A stretch of 9,444 nucleotides of DNA from an uncultured bacterium (GTDB lineage Bacteria; Bacteroidota; Bacteroidia; Bacteroidales; JACABE01), in contig CAIWDQ010000061.1 of assembly GCA_903911455.1 (NCBI GenBank), forward strand, positions 1 to 9,444. The letters run 5' to 3'. A model generated the notes under the pieces. The model saw nothing but the letters and a program-made list of their open reading frames with translations, did not search any database and was not told the origin of the DNA. A program made the translations under genes and the position numbers. Below, in pieces: positions 1-6,023 of the stretch (the stretch's first letter is position 1; each line of letters starts with the position of its first letter).

Positions 1-167
1 GCATTATTCAAAGCTATAAATCTTATTGCTGGTGAGTTGCTCTCCAGCAGAGCTCACTTCCTCTTCAGACTTATGACACAAAATTATAAAAAAAAGTTAA
101 ATGTCAACTATGAAACTTGTTTTGCAACATAGAAGGCACTTTAAGTACTTAAGGCACTTTTCATTTC
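1..167. other. Non-coding left flank with alternative hairpins and short repeats
   Basis: No supportable gene lies here. Positions 27-58 are richer in G+C than their surroundings and can form two competing hairpins. One pairs TGCTGG (27-32) with CCAGCA (44-49) and GAG (34-36) with CTC (40-42). The other pairs GCTCT (39-43) with AGAGC (49-53) and GTGA (32-35) with TCAC (54-57). Positions 133-160 hold AAGGCACTTT twice (133-142 and 151-160) around the palindrome TTAAGTACTTAA (141-152). The region is directly downstream of the minus-strand lipoprotein gene, so it may contain its terminator, but no clear T-run follows either structure. Pairings were read by eye and no folding energy was computed. 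Confidence 0.5.
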
Positions 168-1574
168 TTACTTATCAGGCTCAAACACTACATCCAAGCT
201 TCCTTTTAGATTCACCAGTACCTTAATTGAGTTAGGTGTAAGGAAAATATTTTCAATATTTAGATTAGTCAAAGTTCCATTAAGTATTATATTTTTTGTG
301 ATGTGATTATTAGTGAGTTGTTGTTGAATCATTTTACGGCTCTCTTCCAGTTTATCCCCAATCGGCATACTCAAACTAGGCTCTATCATCTTAACGAAAG
401 TGCCATGCATCAACCAATCTGCAGTACTAAAGAGTTTGTTCTTAGTCTCCAAATCATAATCAATATCTTTAATCTTAACGGTTTCAGTTGCCTGATCAAA
501 AACAGGAGTGCCTGTAAGATATATAGTTCCGTTAATACTTCCTTTAAGAGTTGTCCCGATTACCATTTTATCATTATTACCATAAATCTTCACATCCACA
601 ACAGTAACAGTACGTTTCCCCTGAGTAAAAGTCTTACCACGAAGATATTGCTTAGCTAAAGAATCAGCAGATTTATAGGATATTTCAGACATGAGGTTAA
701 TAACAAAAGTATTATCAAAGGTCTTAGCCTGAACAAAGTCAGGAAGTGTAGTATTAATGTTTTGTTTAGGATCGTCGCCCATATAAGTCTCAATTACCGA
801 CTTAATACCTAAAGATATCTTTAACTTCCCATTTTGATTAACCAATGGTGTTGCAGATAACTGCTGTGGATTTAACTTTAACCACATGTTATAAGTTTCC
901 GACACCTTAATAGGTTTTTGCATAGTTACCCACATGTCCTGCACATATTTACGCAAAGAGAAATTTTGCTTTACAGCATTATCAATTTCTTTAGTCAATT
1001 TATCCTTATTTGCCTTCAAAATAGTGTTGGCAATAAAGGTTATCGGAACATCAATAGGACCAATTTTCATTACAGGAGTCGAAAGCCATTCGAAACCATC
1101 AGAAGAAGTTACGGTAGTAAACGACCAATCTTTATTGATAGTAAACTTAGTCTTGAAGTTAAGAGCAATTTCAGCATTCACTTCGCGGTAATCCGACAAT
1201 GTAATCCCTAATTTACTAACCTTCCAACCAGCTTTTATCCATAGCTTTAATGGAATTCTATAAGCCAACCCATCTTCAGAATAGTTAAGCTTGAAATCTT
1301 CTTTCTTCCATGCTTTTACCATAATATTATCACCACCATTATTATCATAACTATCATCATTATAGATAAGTCCGGTAAATTGTTTATTAAGCTTGTTTTG
1401 AAGATCGATAATATTAACCGACAAAGGAAGATTAATTACCGAAGGCTTTGGTGTATAGACAGGTGTATTATATTCTTCGGCTGGTTTGCTGACCTTCATC
1501 GAACTACAACTACTAAATACAACACTAATAATTGTAATGATAATTATGAAGTTAAGGTAATTTATTTTTTTCAT
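168..1574 (-). CDS. DUF4403 family lipoprotein
   Basis: A 468-residue exported lipoprotein of the DUF4403 family, whose molecular function I do not know. The N terminus is a lipoprotein signal peptide: MKK, a hydrophobic stretch at residues 9-20, and a lipobox-like FSSC with Cys23 as the lipidated residue. No acidic run follows the Cys, so the surface-export signal described for some Bacteroidota lipoproteins is not evident and a periplasm-facing outer-membrane anchor is plausible (inference). The family call rests on overall resemblance, including a segment near 105-125 (YRIPLKLWIKAGWKV), a mid-region PIDVPITFIANTIL (173-186) and a hydrophobic beta-rich C terminus. An upstream in-frame Met at 1619 would give 15 more residues, but it precedes the signal peptide and lies upstream of a good -7 box (1596-1603), so 1574 is preferred. 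It is divergent from the SDR gene and appears monocistronic. Codon use looks like that of its neighbours. Confidence 0.85.
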   Translation of the reverse strand: MKKINYLNFIIIITIISVVFSSCSSMKVSKPAEEYNTPVYTPKPSVINLPLSVNIIDLQNKLNKQFTGLIYNDDSYDNNGGDNIMVKAWKKEDFKLNYSEDGLAYRIPLKLWIKAGWKVSKLGITLSDYREVNAEIALNFKTKFTINKDWSFTTVTSSDGFEWLSTPVMKIGPIDVPITFIANTILKANKDKLTKEIDNAVKQNFSLRKYVQDMWVTMQKPIKVSETYNMWLKLNPQQLSATPLVNQNGKLKISLGIKSVIETYMGDDPKQNINTTLPDFVQAKTFDNTFVINLMSEISYKSADSLAKQYLRGKTFTQGKRTVTVVDVKIYGNNDKMVIGTTLKGSINGTIYLTGTPVFDQATETVKIKDIDYDLETKNKLFSTADWLMHGTFVKMIEPSLSMPIGDKLEESRKMIQQQLTNNHITKNIILNGTLTNLNIENIFLTPNSIKVLVNLKGSLDVVFEPDK

Positions 1575-1595
1575 TTTATAAAAAATTATATTCAG

Positions 1596-1603
1596 CAAAA
1601 GTA
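1596..1603 (-). promoter_or_regulatory. Candidate -7 promoter box for the DUF4403 gene
   Basis: The minus strand reads TACTTTTGC, a full match to the Bacteroidota -7 consensus TAnnTTTG, 21 nt before the chosen ATG at 1574. Transcription would start at about 1590, leaving a leader of roughly 15 nt. No TTG is visible at the expected -33 spacing, which lowers confidence. If used, it rules out the upstream Met codon at 1619 as the start. Confidence 0.45.
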
Positions 1604-1678
1604 GTAAAACTTTTATCATTATAATGAAAATTAAAATTAAGATTTAAAATAAAATTAGTACTTCTTAAAGTTATAATG

Positions 1679-1686
1679 CAAAGTTA
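1679..1686 (-). promoter_or_regulatory. Alternative upstream -7 box for the DUF4403 gene
   Basis: The minus strand reads TAACTTTGC, another full TAnnTTTG match in the divergent intergenic region, about 105 nt upstream of the lipoprotein start. There is no well-placed TTG -33 element. It could be a second promoter giving a longer leader, or a chance match in AT-rich DNA. Confidence 0.25.
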
Positions 1687-1724
1687 ATTGTTAAGTAAAT
1701 ACTATTAATAATAAGAATAATATT

Positions 1725-2675
1725 ATGGAAACTAAACCAAAACATATCATACTTGGAGCAGGAGGAGCAATTGGAAATGTGCTTGTTAATGAATTGCTTT
1801 GTAATAACGAAAAGGTAAAACTAGTTGGACGCGATCCAAAACCTATCAATGGAGTTGAGATTGCTAAAGCCGATCTTAATTTTTATGGTGAATTGGAAGA
1901 GGTTATTGAAGACAATTCGATTGTATATTTGCTGGTAGGTTTAAAATATGATTATGAGGTTTGGAAAGAGCATTGGCCTGTTATAATGGCTAATGTTATT
2001 GATGTTTGCATTTCTAAAAATGCCTCTCTAATCTTCTTCGACAATGTTTATATGTATGGTAAAGTAGAAGGTAAGATGACGGAGGAAACTCCTTTTAATC
2101 CTTGTAGCAAAAAGGGTAGGATCAGGGCAGATATTGCAAATATGTTGCTTGCACAGATAAATAATGGGACAATTAAAGCAATGATTGCCCGCTCGGCTGA
2201 TTTCTATGGTCCTTATGCTGAAAAGACAAGTATACTTTCAATGTTTGTGTTTGATAAACTTAAAAATGGGAAGAAAGCACAATGGCTTATTAATGCTAAT
2301 TTAAAACATTCTTTTACTTATACTAATGATTGTGGGAAAGCTCTTTATATGTTGGCTACTACTGAGGAAGCTTACGGACAAACCTGGCATCTTCCCACTT
2401 CAAGTCCTGCATTATCCGGAGAAGATTATATTAAGAAAGCTACCGGAATATATGGAGTTAAGCCTGATTATAGCATTATGAAGAAGTGGATGGTGCAATT
2501 AGGCGGTCTTTTTGTAACTATGATTAAAGAAGTTAATGAAATGTTGTATCAAAATGAATATGATTATGAGTTCGATTCAAGTAAGTTTGAAAAAACATTT
2601 AACTTTAAGCCTACTTCATACGAAAATGGCATAAAAGAAACTATTGACTTCTATAAATCAACTGAAGTTAGATAA
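1725..2675 (+). CDS. Atypical SDR, NAD-dependent epimerase/dehydratase family protein
   Basis: A 316-residue, probably cytosolic Rossmann-fold protein of the extended/atypical short-chain dehydrogenase superfamily. The nucleotide-binding glycine motif is GAGGAIG (residues 11-17, GxxGxxG) after a first beta strand; a VGRD segment (34-37) ends the second. Further family marks are DNVYMYG (106-112), RSADFYGPY (156-164) and a C-terminal substrate-binding half (about 165-316) ending in a helix like that of sugar epimerases. The canonical YxxxK catalytic pair is not where expected: the region reads KKGRIRAD (129-136), with Gly and Arg in place of Tyr and Lys. This KGxxR pattern is one I associate with atypical SDRs, so it may be a non-classical reductase, an isomerase or an NAD(P)-binding regulator; the substrate cannot be inferred. 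The ATG follows an A-rich leader without a Shine-Dalgarno sequence. No convincing promoter was found. The gene stands alone, divergent from the lipoprotein and convergent with the peptidase. Confidence 0.85.
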   Translation: METKPKHIILGAGGAIGNVLVNELLCNNEKVKLVGRDPKPINGVEIAKADLNFYGELEEVIEDNSIVYLLVGLKYDYEVWKEHWPVIMANVIDVCISKNASLIFFDNVYMYGKVEGKMTEETPFNPCSKKGRIRADIANMLLAQINNGTIKAMIARSADFYGPYAEKTSILSMFVFDKLKNGKKAQWLINANLKHSFTYTNDCGKALYMLATTEEAYGQTWHLPTSSPALSGEDYIKKATGIYGVKPDYSIMKKWMVQLGGLFVTMIKEVNEMLYQNEYDYEFDSSKFEKTFNFKPTSYENGIKETIDFYKSTEVR

Positions 2676-2690
2676 ATTTATTAGAATTAT

Positions 2691-2725
2691 TTAATTCAAA
2701 AAGTGATTAATAATCGTTGAATTAA
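2691..2725. terminator. Inverted repeat between convergent genes, possible bidirectional terminator
   Basis: TTAATTCAA (2691-2699) and TTGAATTAA (2717-2725) form a perfect 9-bp inverted repeat. Inside it, GATT (2705-2708) and AATC (2712-2715) can add a 4-bp stem over an AAT loop. It sits midway between the stop of the SDR gene (2675) and that of the M14 peptidase (2745), where a shared terminator is expected. The stem is AT-rich and no long T-run follows on either strand, so intrinsic termination would be weak. An overlapping alternative pairs GATTAATAA (2705-2713) with TTATTAATC (2742-2750). Confidence 0.45.
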
Positions 2726-2744
2726 TTGTAAGAAATCTTAATTA

Positions 2745-4532
2745 TTAATCAACAACTTTCAGCCCATTCAGTAAATTCCTATCCATAATTCTACCTACAG
2801 GATACACATTAACATGAGCATCCCACCAGGGCGACTTACTATAAAACCAATTAAGGATAGCACGTTGATCTTTCGCAAAAGCAGGGTCAGAAGCTTTCTT
2901 TGCTTCAAATTCTTTACGAATCTGTTCATCTTCGGCAAGCATCTTACGAGCCATTGGCTCCATCACATACGATTCAACATACTCTTTTTGTTCGCATACA
3001 GCATCAAAGAAACCCCAATAAACCAGCGAACCCGAAGCTTTAGGTTCAAGTAAAGAAATAATAATTTTTGCCATCGGCTGATTCATATCTATAATAATTG
3101 AACCTGCCGGATATGTTCTTTCCTCCTCAATCTTAATCAAATCAAAATCATTAAGAGCATGCCTTCCTTCATAAGAATTTTGTTGCCACTTAATATTTTC
3201 AAACTTATACGAATTCACTTTCAGTGTTACAGCCTCCGAAAGTCTTTTAAAACTAATATTATGAAGCTTCAATAATTCAATTACCTTAGTCCACTCCTGC
3301 CCTATTATATAGGCTTCGGGTAGTTTAATCTTTTCAGTTGGTTTTAATTTATTAAATAAAGGTATTGAAAAAGTCTCAGGCTTTTTACTGTATTTAAACC
3401 AGCTTCCACCCGTCAAATCACTCTTCTCTTCAGTATATTCAACACCCAGAAAGTTAACCATCGTACTATCAATGTTAGAAACAGTATAATTAAGATTAAA
3501 ATCATTCTTACGAAAATCAGCAGAAGAAGTATAAGTATCAGCCTTCTCAATTAGTTTATGAAGATTAATATATTCTTTATTTAATAAAACCATAGTATTC
3601 TCAAGCAACTTATAGGTTGCACTTACACGTGTTTTATAATCCTTAAGCATATGATTTTCAATAAGCAAACCGGGACGATTGCGGCAAATAGTATATCCAT
3701 GCGATAACATTGGAGGTGTAGCACTTATAATAAGCCCCGAACGTGGATCATGCCAGTTGCGAAACATTACATAAGGCAGCATAGGGAATTTAATTTTTGT
3801 CATCTGCACTTCCATTTCTTTAATATAAACATCCTTTTCCCACTTAGCAATCCCCTCATCTACATTGCCTTCAACTTCCATACCATAAGTAAGTGCATAC
3901 TGATAATCGGCACCGTCAGTAGTATGACAATCTACAAAAAAATCAGGATTAAACTTATTGAACAACTTTAACCAATTCTGCATCTCAGGTGCATCCGCTT
4001 TTACATAATCTCTATTAAGATTCAGATTATTTGCATTAGTTCGCCAACCCATCTCAACAGGACCATTCTGATTGATACGGTTATATTTACTAAATCTTTC
4101 GTGACCATCTACATTAAATATTGGTATAAAAAGCACCGAAACATGATCTAATAATGAAGACATCTTTTTATTGATGATAATATCTCTCAACAAAGTGAAG
4201 CCCGCATCCTTACCTTCACATTCGCCTGCATGAATACATGCCTGAATCAATAAAACAGCATTCCCCGACTTCTTAATTGCTTCCGGAGTAAAGTTCCCGT
4301 TCTTATCAACTATCAATAAGGGAAGATCCCTACCCAAAGGAGTTTTACCAAAAGTAGTAAACTTAACCATAGTGGAGTTCTGTTCCAACAGTTTACAATA
4401 CGAAACAGTCTGGTCATATCTGGGAGTTTCCTTATATCCTGAACTCTCGTAATAGGTAATTAATTTATTATCCTGAGCAAATAGGAAGTAATTTAAAATA
4501 AGAAGATAGCCTAGTACTAAGAACTTTTTCAT
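2745..4532 (-). CDS. Secreted M14-family zinc carboxypeptidase
   Basis: A 595-residue exported metallopeptidase of the M14 (carboxypeptidase A-like) family, expected to remove C-terminal residues from peptides or cell-wall peptides outside the cytoplasm. Residues 1-20 are a signal peptide (MKKF, hydrophobic core, ending LFAQ). The zinc ligands are visible: HAGE (His101, Glu104) and DCHTTDG (His203). NLNRD (171-175) supplies the Asn/Arg substrate-carboxylate site, and Glu292 in LIENH fits the catalytic glutamate, so it looks active. The conserved tail (about 480-580, including WGFFD and YPVGR) is one I know from large M14 proteins with this layout. Position 4532 is chosen because the earlier in-frame Met (4589) adds 19 residues ahead of a normal signal peptide. 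The gene is divergent from panC, with no metabolic link visible. Whether it acts on peptidoglycan or protein cannot be told. Confidence 0.9.
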   Translation of the reverse strand: MKKFLVLGYLLILNYFLFAQDNKLITYYESSGYKETPRYDQTVSYCKLLEQNSTMVKFTTFGKTPLGRDLPLLIVDKNGNFTPEAIKKSGNAVLLIQACIHAGECEGKDAGFTLLRDIIINKKMSSLLDHVSVLFIPIFNVDGHERFSKYNRINQNGPVEMGWRTNANNLNLNRDYVKADAPEMQNWLKLFNKFNPDFFVDCHTTDGADYQYALTYGMEVEGNVDEGIAKWEKDVYIKEMEVQMTKIKFPMLPYVMFRNWHDPRSGLIISATPPMLSHGYTICRNRPGLLIENHMLKDYKTRVSATYKLLENTMVLLNKEYINLHKLIEKADTYTSSADFRKNDFNLNYTVSNIDSTMVNFLGVEYTEEKSDLTGGSWFKYSKKPETFSIPLFNKLKPTEKIKLPEAYIIGQEWTKVIELLKLHNISFKRLSEAVTLKVNSYKFENIKWQQNSYEGRHALNDFDLIKIEEERTYPAGSIIIDMNQPMAKIIISLLEPKASGSLVYWGFFDAVCEQKEYVESYVMEPMARKMLAEDEQIRKEFEAKKASDPAFAKDQRAILNWFYSKSPWWDAHVNVYPVGRIMDRNLLNGLKVVD

Positions 4533-4563
4533 AGCAATGTTGTTTTTAAATAGAAGAATAATT

Positions 4564-4594
4564 TTGGGTAAAAGTAAATATTTTCTCAATTTTG
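4564..4594 (+). promoter_or_regulatory. Candidate panC promoter
   Basis: TTG (4564-4566), a 20-nt spacer and CAATTTTGC (from 4587) resemble the Bacteroidota promoter TTG-N19-21-TAnnTTTG, with one mismatch (C for T) in the -7 box. Transcription would begin near 4600 and give an A-rich leader of about 90 nt before the GTG start of panC. It lies in the divergent region shared with the M14 peptidase gene. Confidence 0.4.
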
Positions 4595-4690
4595 CACAGC
4601 CTTTATTTTCTCAAATAATCTTAAAATAATTATAAATAGTAGAATTAAACTAAAATTGAATAAGAAATTAATTAAAAAACATTTACTTAC

Positions 4691-5542
4691 GTGGATATAA
4701 TAACAACAGTAAAAGAAACTCATTTATATATTGATAAAGCTAAAGAGTTATCACAAACCATAGGCTTCGTCCCTACAATGGGAGCTTTGCATCAGGGGCA
4801 TCTTGAACTTGTAAAACAAGCCCGTAAAGAGAATGATATAGTTGCGGTAAGCATCTTTGTAAATCCTATACAGTTTAATAATAAAGAAGATCTGGAGAAA
4901 TATCCCCGCACTTACGACACTGATATTGCAATGCTTGAAAGTGTAGGTTGTGATATTCTTTTTTATCCCTCTGTTGAAGAAATGTATCCTGAACCCGACA
5001 ATACAAAATATAATTTCGGTAGTTTGGAGATGGTTATGGAAGGCAAGCATCGCCCGGGACATTTTAATGGTGTTGCAGTTGTGGTAAAAAGATTATTTGA
5101 CATCATAAATCCTGATAAATCTTATTTTGGTGAAAAAGATTATCAACAACTAGCTATTATCAAAGCAATGGTTGCACAATTAAATATAAATATTGAAATC
5201 ATCCCTTGCCCTATTGTTCGCGAGAAAGATGGACTAGCAATGAGTTCCAGAAACAAACGCTTAACTGAACAAGAAAGAAATATCGCTCCATTTATTTATA
5301 AGACATTATTAAAAGCTAAGAAAATAGCAAAGGATACTGGCGTAAAAGAATTGGAGAAATGGGTTAAATATGAATTTGACCAACACCAGGAATTTAAGTT
5401 AGAATATTTTGAAATCGTTGATTCTGTTTCATTACAAGCAATATGCGACTGGGGTGAAGCTAAATCTGCAATCGGGTGCATAGCATTGTTTCTGGGTGAT
5501 GTACGTCTTATTGATAACATTAAATTCAATAATGCTAAATAA
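4691..5542 (+). CDS. panC: Pantothenate synthetase (pantoate--beta-alanine ligase)
   Basis: A 283-residue cytosolic enzyme, the usual family length, that condenses D-pantoate with beta-alanine using ATP, through a pantoyl-adenylate, to give pantothenate for coenzyme A. It belongs to the HIGH-type nucleotidyltransferase fold. Visible motifs are PTMGALHQGH (28-37, with His34 and His37 of the HxGH signature), VNPIQF (58-62, pantoate/ATP pocket), EGKHRPGHFNGV (117-128), FGEKDYQQL (146-154) and the KMSKS-like loop REKDGLAMSSRN (177-188). All key segments are intact. The start codon is GTG at 4691; no in-frame ATG lies close by, and the distance from this start to the PTMG motif is normal for the family. 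panD, which makes its beta-alanine substrate, follows 135 nt downstream. A promoter-like sequence lies about 100 nt upstream. panB is not in the window. Confidence 0.97.
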   Translation: MDIITTVKETHLYIDKAKELSQTIGFVPTMGALHQGHLELVKQARKENDIVAVSIFVNPIQFNNKEDLEKYPRTYDTDIAMLESVGCDILFYPSVEEMYPEPDNTKYNFGSLEMVMEGKHRPGHFNGVAVVVKRLFDIINPDKSYFGEKDYQQLAIIKAMVAQLNINIEIIPCPIVREKDGLAMSSRNKRLTEQERNIAPFIYKTLLKAKKIAKDTGVKELEKWVKYEFDQHQEFKLEYFEIVDSVSLQAICDWGEAKSAIGCIALFLGDVRLIDNIKFNNAK

Positions 5543-5564
5543 AGCTAAAATCTTATCAAATCAA

Positions 5565-5598
5565 GCTCCTCTCCAATAGGAGAGGCGGGGGTGAGGTT
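5565..5598 (+). repeat. REP-like GC-rich palindromic element between panC and panD
   Basis: CCTCTCC (5568-5574), loop AATA and GGAGAGG (5579-5585) form a perfect 7-bp hairpin, followed by CGGGGGTGAGG (5586-5596). A GC-rich hairpin with a GGGGTGAGG tail stands out sharply in this AT-rich intergenic DNA. It resembles short interspersed elements of the REP type (hairpin plus conserved G-rich foot) that I recall from Bacteroidota intergenic regions. Only one copy is in the window, so its repetitive nature is inferred. It lies 22 nt after the panC stop and could also attenuate transcription or stabilise the panC mRNA end. No T-run follows, so a classical intrinsic terminator is unlikely. Confidence 0.5.
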
Positions 5599-5662
5599 AA
5601 TTTAAGAATATTTAAGAGTATCTTTTTTAACAAATAATAATACTAACAATAAAAATATTGTG

Positions 5663-5670
5663 TAATTTTG
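5663..5670 (+). promoter_or_regulatory. Candidate -7 box for panD, giving a nearly leaderless mRNA
   Basis: TAATTTTGC matches the TAnnTTTG -7 consensus exactly and ends only 7 nt before the panD ATG at 5678. Transcription from it would start about 2-5 nt before the ATG. No TTG is seen at the -33 position. It would let panD and the two downstream envelope genes be expressed independently of panC. Confidence 0.45.
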
Positions 5671-5677
5671 CAGCATC

Positions 5678-6019
5678 ATGCATATAGAGGTATTAAAATC
5701 AAAAATTCACAGGGCAATAGTAACCGAAGCTAATATTAATTATATTGGCAGCATCACTATTGACGAGGACCTTATGGATGCCGTTAATTTAATTGAAAAC
5801 GAAAAAGTGAGTATATTAAATATTAATAATGGCGAACGCTTCGACACTTATGTAATTAAAGGTGAGAGAGGCTCAGGTAATATTGGTATCAATGGTGCAG
5901 CCGCTCGTAGAGTAGCTGTTGGAGATCTTATTATAATTGTTTCTTACGCTTCAATGGATTTTGAAGAAGCTAAAAAACATCAACCTTCTATAATTTTCCC
6001 TCAGGACAATAAAATTTAA
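5678..6019 (+). CDS. panD: Aspartate 1-decarboxylase proenzyme
   Basis: A 113-residue pyruvoyl-dependent enzyme that decarboxylates L-aspartate to beta-alanine, the co-substrate of PanC. Like E. coli PanD it should self-cleave between Gly24 and Ser25 (YIGS, residues 22-25), turning Ser25 into the pyruvoyl group and giving a small beta and a larger alpha chain. Other active-site residues align at the same numbers as in E. coli: Lys9, Arg54, Thr57, Tyr58 and the NGAA segment at 72-75. The N terminus aligns without a gap to E. coli PanD, fixing the ATG at 5678 although almost no leader separates it from a promoter-like box. Whether the lineage needs a PanZ-type maturation factor cannot be told; none is seen here. 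The next gene starts 4 nt after the stop. Confidence 0.97.
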   Translation: MHIEVLKSKIHRAIVTEANINYIGSITIDEDLMDAVNLIENEKVSILNINNGERFDTYVIKGERGSGNIGINGAAARRVAVGDLIIIVSYASMDFEEAKKHQPSIIFPQDNKI

Positions 6020-6023
6020 TTTC

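Noticed and set aside
4..93. Short minus-strand open frame of about 28 codons ending at the TAA at 4-6
   Set aside because: It has no ATG, is bounded by an in-frame stop just upstream, has no recognisable similarity and lies over the hairpin region. A chance open frame is more likely than a gene or gene remnant.
303..1211. Plus-strand open frames of 85-118 codons inside the DUF4403 gene
   Set aside because: They are antisense to a well-supported lipoprotein gene and have no family features.
4569..4576. TACTTTTA on the minus strand as the M14 peptidase promoter
   Set aside because: It has a mismatch at the key G of the -7 box and no TTG at the right distance, so it is too weak to list as a feature.
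4751..5062. 103-codon minus-strand frame opposite panC
   Set aside because: panC is complete with all motifs on the other strand, and the antisense product resembles no family.
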